Of a stretch of 64,000 nucleotides of DNA, positions 50,246 through 62,660 are shown in pieces. The notes under the pieces were generated by a model. The model ran no database searches and was not told the DNA's origin. It saw nothing but the letters and a program-made list of their open reading frames with translations. This DNA is from Bathymodiolus brooksi. Lineage: Eukaryota; Mollusca; Bivalvia; Mytilida; Modiolidae. The stretch's first letter is position 1; each line of letters starts with the position of its first letter. Made by a program: the position numbers and the translations under genes. The DNA lies in NCBI GenBank assembly GCA_963680875.1, contig OY804582.1, positions 53,090,646 through 53,154,645 of the forward strand, read 5' to 3'.

Positions 50246-50283
<38 letters not shown>
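50210..50283. repeat. (ATT)n microsatellite
   Basis: ATT repeats with a few interruptions (act, atc). Confidence 0.95.
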
Positions 50284-50284
<1 letters not shown>

Positions 50285-50519
50285 TCCTTTCTCTCTTTGC
50301 GACATGAACGTTGTCCACGGCAGATCTCAGGAACTACTGGACAGAATTTCATGAAACGTATATGTTTCTAGTTGGTCCTAAAGTTTTCAGCTTTGGGGTA
50401 AAGGGGAAGTCATATTTTGGGGGGTTCAAAGGGGATGGGGTTTACTATAGAATCCTATGGGAAAGTTAAAATTTCATACATTAATGTTGATAACTTCTAA
50501 ATGTTTAATAATATGATAG

Positions 50520-51725
50520 GTCACCATCTGAGGAGCAATTCTGCGTTTTCAAAATTTTCAAGATGTCTGCCATTTTCAAAATGGCTGCTAAAACAAGGCA
50601 TAAAAAATCGGCGGTAAAAATTCAACACTTGTCCGATATCATCAAAATTTGATATGTGGATAGATAATGATGTCCCGAATTGATTCCCAACATTGAAAAT
50701 TTTCTACCGGTCGCCATTTTCAAAATGGCCGCCACAATACCGCAAAAATTCAACATTGTCCAATATCATCAAAATTTGATATGTGGGTAGATAATGATGT
50801 CCCGAATTGATTCCCGACATTGAAAAATTTCTACCGGTCGCCATTTTCAAAATGGCCGCCACAATACCGCAAAAATTCCACATTGTCCGATATCATCAAA
50901 ATTTGATATGTGGGTAGATAATGGTATCAAACCACTAATTCACCAATCAGAGCTTTCAATAAAAAAGTTCCTTTCACTTTGTAGTATTGTGAAAACTACT
51001 GAATGGAATGGACTAATTAAAATTGATAATTGAAGTTAAATAAATAGGGATTATTTTGAGCCCAAATTTGATGGATTTAGTTGTATTTTAATACCTCTAT
51101 GGAGGATTTGATGCATGACCTATAAATACTGAATTTCTTGGGGATGACCGAGCTATTTTTAGAGTAGGTGTTTTCCGTAACATGGCATTTCACTGCAAGA
51201 TTTTAAACATGCCCTGATATTTTGACAGAACGTAGAGGAATCATGTACGTTTCAGAAAATATATGGTCTTGGAAAGGTTAAACTTAAGATAAAATGACCA
51301 GGTAGGCTCGAAAAAACACAAATTTAGTAGAAAACCTTAAAGAAATTAATTAGTGGTTTGACACCTAATGATGTCCCAAATTGATTCCCGACATTAAAAA
51401 ATTTCTACCAGTCGCCATTTTCAAAATGACCGCCACAATACCGCACAAATTCAACATTGTCCGATTTCAACGATATTTCATATGTAGGTAGATTATGATG
51501 TCCCGAATTGATTCCTGACATTGAAAAATTTCTACTGGCCGCCATTTTCAAAATGGCCGCCACAATACCGCACAAATTCAACATTGTTCGATTTCAACGA
51601 AATTTCATATGTAGGTAGATTATGATGTCCCGAATTGATTCCCGATATCGAAAAATTTCTACCGGTCTCCATTTTCAAAATGGCCGCCACAATACCGCAA
51701 AAATTCAACATTGTTCGATTTCAAA
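50520..51725. repeat. 126/127-bp tandem repeat array, split by a MITE
   Basis: Units share agataatgatgtcccgaatt, cgccattttcaaaatggccg, ccacaataccgcaaaaattc. Period from ttgatatgtg at 50650, 50776 and 50903. The array resumes at 51366. The first unit is diverged. Confidence 0.9.
50923..51365. mobile_element. 443-bp MITE inserted in the 126-bp repeat
   Basis: Ends GGTATCAAACCACTAATT and, reversed, GGTGTCAAACCACTAATT. Flanked by taat (50919-50922 and 51366-51369). Neighbouring repeat units give the empty site agataatgatg. No ORF. Confidence 0.88.
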
Positions 51726-52070
51726 GGTAGCTTTTGATTTATTTACGGACATTTTGTCTGCTGTTGGTTTGCTGTCTACAGGTAATAGAAAACACATAAT
51801 TTGGTTTGGGAGACTTCACTTCATAATCGTTAGATTATAATCATATCTGTTTTTAATGAAAATATATTTTTGGTACAGAATATTATTCCATCACACAGTC
51901 TGTAATCAACGAAATATACCATGTTATATAATTACAGAAACTCGTTCTTAGTCGATACTATTTTCATTTTAGTCAGAAGTATGCTGCATGTAGTACATAA
52001 ACTACATAAGGGGTCGCCATTTAACTTTTACTGGTGTTGGGGAAAGTCTATGCCCCAATACCAGAAATTT

Positions 52071-52102
<32 letters not shown>

Positions 52103-53151
52103 TGATTATATTTTGGACATGAACATTCATTAATTTTTCGTCAAAATTTTACCCATATTTCTTGTTAAAAACCGACAAGTATTTTTGCATTTTTCAGATC
52201 AAATTATTGTTCTATACAATTTGACGACAGAAAATCAAAAGGATAAACCATGGCTTCCCCCTTAAAGATAAATGGTCGTTTCCTTATCGACAGCTTAAAA
52301 TAATTTCCATAAATCTTAATTTTTGTAAATTTATTCTGTTTGATTTCCATCAATTATTATTCCTACTTTCATCATTCATGAATTAATACGAGGGAACTAT
52401 AAAAATCAATAAAGTGTTATAATCATGCTGTACAGACACTATAGCAGAGTAACTATGTCTCTCTAATACTCAAGTAACGTGTTTGAACGAAGAGAAAGAA
52501 GAAAAAAGATTTAAACACAACTGTGATAAGAAACTGATTGAAGCTTAGAACTGACAATTAATTTATATTATATAGTTAATTACGAGAGGAAGGATATTAC
52601 CGAATTCCTGTGATAATGATATAAAAAAAAAAGCAAAACAAGTATTTGAAATGTGTTGTTTGGTTCTGTTAAATCCTTGATTAATGGATAGTGTTTCAGT
52701 GACTTTGGATATTTTATTATGATTAAGGAATCGATTTTCTCAAAATTCAACTGTAATTGGATTTCAAAGAAAATATCAATTTCAACAACAGTGTTTTAAA
52801 GCCGACGTCAACTGCCATATCATCTCTATTAAACTATTGATATAAACATCTTGATTGAAAGTCGAGGTGAGACAGACAGACAAGAGAACATGTTCATATC
52901 ACCAAATTTAAATGATATAGAGATTTGAATATTTACAATGTGCGTTGTGAGTTCAAATTGAGTCATCTGGAGAACGCTGGAATATTTTCAAATGTTTAAA
53001 TAATCAAATCCAGCCGAAACCCTCTAACGCTTCTAGAATGTGATTTGACAATATATGAATATTGAAATGAGGTATGCTGGGTAAGATACGTCAGCCGACG
53101 TCCATAAGATAGATCTGACATCTGCAGGAATATACACACCAGGAAGTCAAA
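51726..53151. other. Upstream region of formin exon C
   Basis: No gene recognised. Poly-A at 52074-52102. A possible acceptor (tctgcag, 53121-53127) precedes the exon C ATG by 24 bases but has a weak pyrimidine tract. Confidence 0.5.
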
Positions 53152-53608
53152 ATGAGACGGCTTTCTAAACAACGGTCATGTTTCTACCAAGATACTGATA
53201 GTGTTCCTACACAGACATCTTTGTCTGATGTAGAATCTGATATCGATGAGGACGAACAACGTCCCCAGCGTCAGAGATCTAACTCGGAGACAGATTTGGC
53301 TGACATCGCTACAGACTTATTCTTGGCACAATCTTGTGTATACTTACTTCGACATCCATCGGTCATTAATTTCTACAGACTCAGGAAAAAACTTAGAAGT
53401 GACGATAAAAGATGGATGGACGATTTCTTAAAAAGGAATGGTTTAGAATTATTATTCGAATGTTTAGACAATTTAGGTAACTACTCGGGCCAGTTTTCTA
53501 CTCTAGTTCTGAGATTAGAATGTGTCATGTGTATCAAAACAGTAATGAATTCTGCCATTGGGTTACAGTGTCTTAGCAGATGTGTGTATGCTCCCAAGTT
53601 TGCTTCAG
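53152..53608 (+). CDS. INF2-like formin, alternative first coding exon C
   Basis: ATG 53152 (MRRLSKQRSCFYQD) is the first ATG of the open frame. Residues 1-55 are short and acidic/Ser-rich with RQRSNSETDL; there is no long linker as in A and B. The GBD/inhibitory start spans about 57-152: SCVYLLRHPSVINFYRLRKK, DDKRWMDDFLKRNGLELLFE, LVLRLECV, CIKTVMNSAIGLQCLS. It ends at 53608 (CAG before GTATAT), phase 1, the same place as A and B. It is the most diverged of the three and keeps the P-S-V-I/V-N and LRK signature I recall from vertebrate INF2. Reading beyond the donor is intron. Confidence 0.75.
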
Positions 53609-54083
53609 GTATATTAATATTTTCTTGTATTCTTTGTTGTCAATTTTTGTTCTCAATTTGTCCTTTGCAAAACATGATATTAGTGTCAAATATTGTAAGC
53701 CAAGAATTTATTTTCTTTTGTTTTTATGTTTTTAGACATAAATGTATTGAGAGTTTATACTTTGCATTCATTTTATCCAATTTTCGTGGGTTTCTTTGGC
53801 TTCAATCAAACCACGAATTTACATCACAACGAAAGGCATAGATAAAAAAAAATACGCAAAGCCATTTGTAATATTAAAACCAAGTCAAATATCAACGAAC
53901 ATGCCAATCCACGAAACTTAGCACCAACGAAAATAAAGTGAAAGCACAGTATACAACAGAATGTTGGTGAACTACCACATAATTGTATCTTGATAATGAA
54001 TTAGCATGAAGTTATTTCATGATCTACATTCACACGACAATTTTATATTTCTAGAATGGTAAATAGTTTCATTAATTACATGT
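53609..54083. other. Intron after exon C
   Basis: Open frame continues to 53841 but past the donor; no other signal. Confidence 0.5.
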
Positions 54084-54574
54084 ACAGAGACGTGCCAAAA
54101 GTATTCGGTCACTGTAATTTTTTACTATATATTTCATATAAAACCACAATTTTTGAAAACATTATTCCAAAGTCAATTCTTGTTCGATTTTGATGAAATT
54201 TTTACCAACAGAAGCGAGAACGTACGTTGTTTTCTGTGATTATTTTAAAATATTTTTTGGGAGCACAGATTTTAAATGTTCATGAGTTAAACACAAACTT
54301 AAATTATTTGTCTTCAAATGTACTATCATTGTATTGTATTTTTGACGTTCAAAATTTAGTTGTGTGCTTAAATCGTGAACTCATAAAAATTATAGATTAT
54401 AAATTTATGCTAAAATTACTGTGTAAAACTACATTTAATTCTGTTTTTGTTGGTAAAAAAATCATCAAAATCGAACAAGAGTCGACTTTGGAATAATGTT
54501 TTTAAAAAATGTGGTTTTACATGAAATATATAGTAAAAAATCACAGTGACCGAATACTTTTGGCACGTCTCTGT
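54084..54574. mobile_element. MITE with about 125-bp Tc1-like terminal inverted repeats
   Basis: Ends ACAGAGACGTGCCAAAAGTA on both sides (reversed on the right); the arms match for about 125 bp with few differences. GCCAAAAGTATTCGG resembles Tc1/mariner ends. A TA duplication is not clean (ta on the left, tt on the right). An 89-codon frame inside is not transposase. Confidence 0.88.
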
Positions 54575-55354
54575 TTATACATTTCGATTACTACACTTTC
54601 GACTTCCTCTTGTATGTTTCTATAAGGTCTGAATGTGTCCTGATATTAATACTGCTTCAGTATTATGTCTTTGTTATTTTGCTTGTTTTAATTCGTCTTT
54701 AAAATAATACGTAATGTTAATTTTGCCAGAATTCAGTTGTAACTGCTTGTTTTACTTTAAGTCTTATGCCATGGACTTTTAAGGAAAACATAACCGGAAG
54801 TAAATCTTGATAAATACTCAAATGAAATTACAAGTAGAGGGTATCCTGGTGCTATTATATTCTGAATGTGTAATTAGTTATGTTGTTTTGATATGTAAAT
54901 TTCAGGAACACTAATTCAAAAATCGAAAACAAGGATGATGTCGATTTCAATAAGCGTCAGTTATTTATTAATCTTTGTCCAAATACAAAAGGTTGTTGAT
55001 TGTTGTGTAAAAGATCCGTTTCTAATTTATCAATCATTGACCTGTATTTGTTTAATATAAGTGATCTCTCTTATCCGTCATACAGTATTAAAATAGAGAA
55101 TGTAATTTAACGTCCTCCGTATAATTGACGTCGACGAAACTAACTGCACTGGTAAATCAATATTAGATTTACAAAACAGCATACAAGTCTATATTTAGAA
55201 CTTTCGTTTATATGTTAAATAAATTCAAGTTCTTATAATGTCATCAGTAAGTTAATCAACCTTCACTTAACATTAGTCTCCTATTTTGACATAAATTTTC
55301 ATTAGTAACTTATTCTTGCTATTTTGACGTATTGTTTGTGTTAATTAATATTCA
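54575..55354. other. Non-coding stretch
   Basis: Nothing recognised. Confidence 0.5.
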
Positions 55355-55580
55355 GGGGCCGTCTTGGTCCTGATCATGTGGTAGTTGAGTTTATTATTAC
55401 CTGTGCAATCAGTGCCTATCACCTCTATAAAGTCGTGAGTTCAAACCCCGTTCTAGTTTGTCAGTGACTTGCGACAGATCGGTGGTTTTCTCCGGGTAGT
55501 CCGGTTTCTTCCACCAATAAAACTGACCGCCACTGTATAACTGAAATATTGTTGAAAGTGGCGTTAAACACCACAACCCA
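55355..55580 (+). mobile_element. SINE with internal deletion
   Basis: Head gtggtagttgag, cagtgcctatcacctctata, gagttcaaaccccg, then a jump to gtttgtcagtgacttgcgac: the acaacattatgtgataa block is missing. The 3' half is intact. Confidence 0.88.
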
Positions 55581-57086
55581 AAACCTAAACCATTGATATT
55601 CCGAGAGTTTTTTTCTATTAACTCTAATAATACAGATGAAAATGGGACAACAATATTTTGAGTCCATTAATATCCATACAAGGGGGAAAAGGGGTTTATT
55701 TATTAAGAATTCATTAGAACTGAGGACCGGAAAGTCTAAGAAAATATATTATATATACAATATATTAATGTGTATTGATATTTTCCTGCTTTATCCGATC
55801 ATTATGTGTTTGCTTGTTTGTCGTCACAATTCTGTTGAAAATTTTGAATTTGAATTTGTTAAATCTAAAAGAGATGTTTAATTCTTGAAATAAAATACAT
55901 TGCCATTAATGTTTAGGCTTTAGTAGGAAAAATTAACAAACTCCCTGGAAACTATGGCAACTAGCATATTCCCTGAAAAAACCTTAAGGACATTTAATAT
56001 GTGTGTTATTAATGTGATATTTTGATATTCAGTCGTGAAAACAAATACTGAAAATTCTCATGTAAAAAATTCAGTTAATCAACTTCTCATCATTATCTCA
56101 TTACAAATTGAATTAAATTAAATTTAAATTTTCAAAAAGATTTTAAATCACATTCATATGATTTTATAACTCATAACGGTGGTTTTATTTTTGGTACTAG
56201 TGCCATATGATATTTATCATATTAAAATTGCAACAGTTTAAACCCTTGGACATAACTGTAAGAACTGCGTAAACGCCATATTTACCAGAAATTAAATTGG
56301 ATCGATTCGGTTTGTTAAAAAAGCCGATATGGAGTATTTTGATTCAGTTTCGATCTCGTCAAAAACTGGAAATGTCCACCGACGTGGTTGATCGAGGAAG
56401 TCTGATTGCTCGAAAGAAAGCCATATTTTGGCCATAGCAGCATTCTTTATCTGGCCATCAAGTTAGTTCGTATTTAATGCAGTGTTGTGTCGTTGGCTAT
56501 ATCAGATACGCGTAGTGAATATGAAAAAACTATATAAATGTCCTTATTCGTCAGAAAAAAATATAAGTTTTCTTTTGCTTCCAGGTAAATTATGTATCCA
56601 TGGAACAAAATTAAATAAACAACAGTTATTGATTTTCAAAATTAATTTTGTTCCAGGAAATGAATACAGACTGAGAAAATATGTATTTTTCTATGATATT
56701 TCCCCATCAAATGCCATGTCTATTTTTACAGACCATTAATATTACGTTACATCTAGTGTTTTGTCGAATTTCAAAGCTTTCTTCAAGTACGGTAATAACA
56801 TTTACTTTCATTGTATTTTTGAATTCTGATCGACTTTATATATAAGTCATAGAACTACAATTTTGATAGATCATGTATTATTATAATTATACACAAAAAA
56901 CGCCAATGTTTTATAAATTTATCTTCTTTAAAGACCATCTAGATACATGTATATCTAAAGCATGAATCATGATGGTGTCTTATTAGAAACAGGAACTTTA
57001 TGAACACATGGATTCGCCCTTTTTTTTTTTTACAGATACCCATGTTGCTCATCTTTTTAGTTTTCTGTGATGTGTGGTTTTTTTTT
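55581..57086. other. AT-rich non-coding stretch
   Basis: No gene recognised on either strand; the short frames are AT-driven. Confidence 0.5.
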
Positions 57087-60000
57087 GTCTTCGTTCTGTG
57101 TCTTGTGCCCAATGTTGCCTGCGTCTCTGGATTGTCTACGTCCTGTGTCTTGTTTACCCAATGTTGCCTGTGTCTCTGGATTGTCTTCGTCCTGTGTCTT
57201 GTTTACCCAATGTTGCCTGTGTCTCTGGATTGTCTTCGTTCTGTGTCTTGTTTACCCAATGTTGCCTGTGTCTCTGGATTGTCTTCGTCCTGTGTCTTGT
57301 TTACCCAATGTTGCCTGTGTCTCTGGATTGTCTTCGTTCTGTGTCTTGTTTACCCAATGTTGCCTGTGTCTCTGGATTGTCTTCGTCCTGTGTCTTGTTT
57401 ACCCAATGTTGCCTGTGTCTCTGGATTGTCTTCGTTCTGTGTCTTGTTTACCCAATGTTGCCTGTGTCTCTGGATTGTCTTCGTCCTGTGTCTTGTTTAC
57501 CCAATGTTGCCTGTTTCTCTGGATTGTCTTCGTCCTGTGTCTTGTTTACCCAATGTTGCCTGTGTCTCTGGATTGTCTTCGTTCTGTGTCTTGTTTACCC
57601 AATGTTGCCTGTGTCTCTGGATTGTCTTCGTCCTGTGTCTTGTTTACCCAATGTTGCCTGTGTCTCTGGATTGTCTTCGTTCTGTGTCTTGTGCCCAATG
57701 TTGCCTGTGTCTCTGGATTGTCTTCGTCCTGTGTCTTGTGCCCAATGTTGCCTGTGTCTCTGGATTGTCTTCGTCCTGTGTCTTGTTTACCCAATGTTGC
57801 CTGTGTCTCTGGATTGTCTTCGTTCTGTGTCTTGTTTACCCAATGTTGCCTGTGTCTCTGGATTGTCTTCGTCCTGTGTCTTGTTTACCCAATGTTGTCT
57901 GTGTCTCTGGATTGTCTTCGTCCTGTGTCTTGTTTACCCAATGTTGTCTGTGTCTCTGGATTGTCTTCGTTCTGTGTCTTGTTTACCCAATGTTGCCTGT
58001 GTCTCTGGATTGTCTACGTTCTGTGTCTTGTTTACCCAATGTTGCCTGTGTCTCTGGATTGTCTTCGTTCTGTGTCTTGTTTACCCAATGTTGCCTGTGT
58101 CTCTGGATTGTCTTCGTCCTGTGTCTTGTTTACCCAATGTTGCCTGTGTCTCTGGATTGTCTTCGTCCTGTGTCTTGTTTACCCAATGTTGCCTGTGTCT
58201 CTGGATTGTCTTCGTTCTGTGTCTTGTTTACCCAATGTTGCCTGTGTCTCTGGATTGTCTTCGTTCTGTGTCTTGTTTACCCAATGTTGCCTGTGTCTCT
58301 GGATTGTCTTCGTCCTGTGTCTTGTTTACCCAATGTTGCCTGTGTCTCTGGATTGTCTACGTCCTGTGTCTTGTTTACCCAATGTTGTCTGCGTCTCTGG
58401 ATTGTCTTCGTCCTGTGTCTTGTTTACCCAATGTTGCCTGTGTCTCTGGATTGTCTTCGTCCTGTGTCTTGTTTACCCAATGTTGCCTGTGTCTCTGGAT
58501 TGTCTTCGTTCTGTGTCTTGTTTACCCAATGTTGCCTGTGTCTCTGGATTGTCTTCGTCCTGTGTCTTGTTTACCCAATGTTGCCTGTGTCTCTGGATTG
58601 TCTTCGTCCTGTGTCTTGTTTACCCAATGTTGCCTGTGTCTCTGGATTGTCTACGTCCTGTGTCTTGTTTACCCAATGTTGCCTGCGTCTCTGGATTGTC
58701 TTCGTCCTGTGTCTTGTTTACCCAATGTTGCCTGCGTCTCTGGATTGTCTACGTCCTGTGTCTTGTTTACCCAATGTTGCCTGTGTCTCTGGATTGTCTT
58801 CGTTCTGTGTCTTGTTTACCCAATGTTGCCTGTGTCTCTGGATTGTCTTCGTCCTGTGTCTTGTTTACCCAATGTTGCCTGTGTCTCTGGATTGTCTTCG
58901 TTCTGTGTCTTGTTTACCCAATGTTGCCTGTGTCTCTGGATTGTCTACGTCCTGTGTCTTGTTTACCCAATGTTGCCTGCGTCTCTGGATTGTCTTCGTC
59001 CTGTGTCTTGTTTACCCAATGTTGCCTGTGTCTCTGGATTGTCTTCGTCCTGTGTCTTGTTTACCCAATGTTGCCTGTGTCTCTGGATTGTCTTCGTTCT
59101 GTGTCTTGTTTACCCAATGTTGCCTGTGTCTCTGGATTGTCTTCGTCCTGTGTCTTGTTTACCCAATGTTGCCTGTGTCTCTGGATTGTCTTCGTCCTGT
59201 GTCTTGTTTACCCAATGTTGCCTGTGTCTCTGGATTGTCTACGTTCTGTGTCTTGTTTACCCAATGTTGCCTGTGTCTCTGGATTGTCTACGTCCTGTGT
59301 CTTGTTTACCCAATGTTGCCTGCGTCTCTGGATTGTCTTCGTCATGTGTCTTGTTTACCCAATGTTGCCTGCGTCTCTGGATTGTCTACGTCCTGTGTCT
59401 TGTTTACCCAATGTTGCCTGTGTCTCTGGATTGTCTTCGTCCTGTGTCTTGTTTACCCAATGTTGCCAGTGTCTCTGGATTGTCTTCGTCCTGTGTCTTG
59501 TTTACCCAATGTTGCCTGTGTCTCTGGATTGTCTTCGTTCTGTGTCTTGTGCCCAATGTTGCCTGTGTCTCTGGATTGTCTACGTTCTGTGTCTTGTTTA
59601 CCCAATGTTGCCTGTGTCTCTGGATTGTCTTCGTCCTGTGTCTTGTGCCCAATGTTGCCTGTGTCTCTGGATTGTCTTCGTCCTGTGTCTTGTTTACCCA
59701 ATGTTGCCTGTGTCTCTGGATTGTCTTCGTCCTGTGTCTTGTTTACCCAATGTTGCCTGTGTCTCTGGATTGTCTTCGTCCTGTGTCTTGTTTACCCAAT
59801 GTTGCCTGTGTCTCTGGATTGTCTACGTTCTGTGTCTTGTTTACCCAATGTTGCCTGTGTCTCTGGATTGTCTTCGTCCTGTGTCTTGTGCCCAATGTTG
59901 CCTGTGTCTCTGGATTGTCTTCGTCCTGTGTCTTGTTTACCCAATGTTGCCTGTGTCTCTGGATTGTCTTCGTCCTGTGTCTTGTGCCCAATGTTGCCTG

Positions 60001-60691
60001 CGTCTCTGGATTGTCTTCATCCTGTGTCTTGTTTACCCAATGTTGCCTGTGTCTCTGGATTGTCTTCGTCCTGTGTCTTGTTTACCCAATGTTGCCTGCG
60101 TCTCTGGATTGTCTTCGTTCTGTGTCTTGTTTACCCAATGTTGCCTGTGTCTCTGGATTGTCTTCGTTCTGTGTCTTGTTTACCCAATGTTGCCTGTGTC
60201 TCTGGATTGTCTTCGTTCTGTGTCTTGTTTACCCAATGTTGCCTGTGTCTCTGGATTGTCTTCGTCCTGTGTCTTGTTTACCCAATGTTGTCTGTGTCTC
60301 TGGATTGTCTTCGTCCTGTGTCTTGTTTACCCAATGTTGCCTGTGTCTCTGGATTGTCTACGTTCTGTGTCTTGTTTACCCAATGTTGCCTGTGTCTCTG
60401 GATTGTCTTCGTTCTGTGTCTTGTTTACCCAATGTTGCCTGTGTCTCTGGATTGTCTTCGTTCTGTGTCTTGTTTACCCAATGTTGCCTGTGTCTCTGGA
60501 TTGTCTTCGTCCTGTGTCTTGTTTACCCAATGTTGCCTGCGTCTCTGGATTGTCTTCGTTCTGTGTCTTGTTTACCCAATGTTGCCTGCGTCTCTGGATT
60601 GTCTTCGTTCTGTGTCTTGTTTACCCAATGTTGCCTGTGTCTCTGGATTGTCTTCGTCCTGTGTCTTGTTTACCCAATGTTGCCTTTGTCT
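57087..60691. repeat. 49-bp minisatellite, about 74 units, open in all + frames
   Basis: Unit: tgtcttgtttacccaatgtt, gcctgtgtctctggattgtc, ttcgtcctg (49 bp) with a scattered 47-bp variant (tgtcttgtgcccaatg). Changes are few and recurrent (cgtcc/cgttc, ttc/tac, tgt/cgt). Three overlapping frames of over 1200 codons result. They are not genes: no splice, promoter or protein feature supports any, and all three are equally open. Confidence 0.97.
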
Positions 60692-61296
60692 TTGAATTGT
60701 CCATTCTTGATTGACCCCTCGTTTTCTCTAGCGTTTATATACCAATAAGATTAACCAAATGTATCCTTAAAATGTTGAAAATTCAAAAAAAAAAACAAAC
60801 AAAAAAAACAAAAAAAAAACCCAATAAAAACATTTATCTAGCAGTTGTACCAAAATTAATTAAATTTTATCCGCTGAGTTGTTGATTCTTGTGCAAGATT
60901 TTGTTAAAAAATGAATACTACCGTATTATGCCGTCACACTAGTTTACTTGTTTCGTGATTTAGTTATTTTTCTTTGTAAGGGAAGGTAGAGGCTATAAAT
61001 TCTCATTAATTGTAAGTAAAAGAAATAGGATGTATCTGTCTTTTCAGCTGTCAGTCAATTTAACAGACTATTGGGTTACTGACAAGTTTTATAGTTAATA
61101 GATAGATACAATTTATATGTGGCTTGTATGCCGTAATCCGCTATCAATTCAACATAATTCTATCTGAAATCAACAGTAAACATATTTCTTCCTCACTACA
61201 ATGTGATTAGACGTTATGAACAATATAGAGACATTTGAATTCAAACATATTTTGTGATGGGTTATTGTAAGAAGAGAAATAATATTGTGTAAATAT
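60692..61296. other. Non-coding stretch
   Basis: A-rich run at 60786-60820; no gene. Confidence 0.5.
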
Positions 61297-61535
61297 GGGG
61301 ACTGTCGTGGTCATGATCGATTTAGAACTACATGTGCAGTCAGTGCCTATCACCACTAAAGTTGTGAGTTCGTTATGGCGAGGTGTACTCAATGTAACAT
61401 TATATGATAAAGTTTGTCAGTGACTTGCGGCAGGTCGGTGGTTTTCTCCGGGTACTCCGGTTTACTCCACCAATAAAACTGATCGCCACGGTATAACTGA
61501 AATATTGTTGAAAGCGTCACAAAACACCATAAACC
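61297..61535 (+). mobile_element. SINE, diverged head
   Basis: actgtcgtggtcatgatcga, cagtgcctatcaccactaaa, atggcgaggtgtactcaatg, cggtggttttctccgggtac, ataaaactgatcgccacggt, then a variant 3' end gaaagcgtcacaaaacacca. Confidence 0.85.
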
Positions 61536-61871
61536 AAACTTATTTTGCAAATACAAGCTTGTGTAAATTATGTAAAAAGGGAAATTAAAAAATATACCAT
61601 TTGCACATTCTGACTTGATTATATAGAATTATACATTTTTTCAAACTTTAGTGAGTTATTTCCCCTTAAGGCCGACAAAAGGTCATATTGCATGCAACGT
61701 TCTATGAAAACAGCATACACTTTTCCACTAGTCTGTACAATATTTAGTATAGTGCCAACTTATGAATTGTTTATTTGCTAAAAATTTATCCTCTGAATTT
61801 TTTTCAAGGTTCAAACATCTGCAAATTGTAAGAACATAAAATTCAAATTATTTGTCATTTACGTTCCTCTT
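61536..61871. other. Non-coding stretch
   Basis: An aaggggaaataactc motif (- strand) at 61648-61665; nothing else. Confidence 0.5.
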
Positions 61872-61881
61872 GATAGAACTG

Positions 61882-62209
61882 CAATCGTAACTACTCGGCC
61901 ATTCTCGCTACCCTGCAAATAACCTCGTACGTACATAGTAGAAATTCTTCTTAAATTGTTTGCCGGAAGTTAAGTTAAGTTAAGCCGCACAAAAATATAG
62001 TCCACGAAAATCCAATATGGAAGACATACTAAGTAAAATCTGATCATGCAAAACTAATTAAAACTTTAATTGAAATATAGAAAATTGTTTAAAATATAAC
62101 TTTATCAAACTTTCATGTAACTGACATGTGAAAAGTAGTGCGATGTATACACCTAATGCCATACGAGGTTATTTGCAGGGTAGCGAGAATGGACGAGTAG
62201 TTACGATTG
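61882..62209. mobile_element. 328-bp MITE with 48-bp inverted ends and 10-bp target duplication
   Basis: Ends caatcgtaactactcg ... (48 bp, one mismatch between arms). Flanked by gatagaactg at 61872-61881 and 62210-62219. A 9-11-bp duplication is typical of Mutator-like elements. No ORF. Confidence 0.93.
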
Positions 62210-62507
62210 GATAGAACTGATACCATTTCCCCCATCACAAGGGAAATAACTCCTGTAAATATGTATAATTTTAAAGTAAAATCTGGAATCTGCAAAAAGG
62301 TCTGTTCTATTAATACGACATCGTAAAAGTAGACCCAATCAATAAAATATCAACATTCTTCATCACTAAAATCTAAACATTCAACTTTCAATCATCTGGC
62401 ATTGTAAATATATGGCGATATTTCTGGATGTTAACAGACACCTGTACTGTAGAATCATGTCCCAACACTTGTCTATATCTAAATACAGAATCAAATGCTG
62501 TACTTCC

Positions 62508-62660
62508 GGAGCACCTACATTCACCACCTTATTTTGTGTAGGGTTCGTGTTACCCAAGCTTTGGTTTTAGTATTTTGTCCTTTTTCTTTTAGCCATAGTA
62601 TTGTCTGTTCTTACTCGAATTACTGCCTCTGATTATCCCTTTGGTATTTTCAAACTAGTG
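62508..62660 (+). mobile_element. RT-element 3' tail, solo, with tail motif copy c
   Basis: cttccggagcacctacattc, gggttcgtgttacccaagc, ttttagccatagtattgtct, then tcgaattactgcctctgatt and atccctttggtat. No RT coding part beside it. Confidence 0.5.

Noticed and set aside
50136..50354. Poly-Tyr/poly-Asn frames
   Set aside because: Readings of the (ATT)n microsatellite.
53609..53841. Extension of the exon C frame past 53608
   Set aside because: Domain homology ends at the CAG/GTATAT donor.
54227..54496. 89-codon frame as a transposase
   Set aside because: Lies inside the fold-back MITE, partly in its arm, with no transposase motif.
57000..60748. Three overlapping + frames of about 1215-1231 codons
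   Set aside because: All are readings of the same 49-bp repeat; none has support as a gene.
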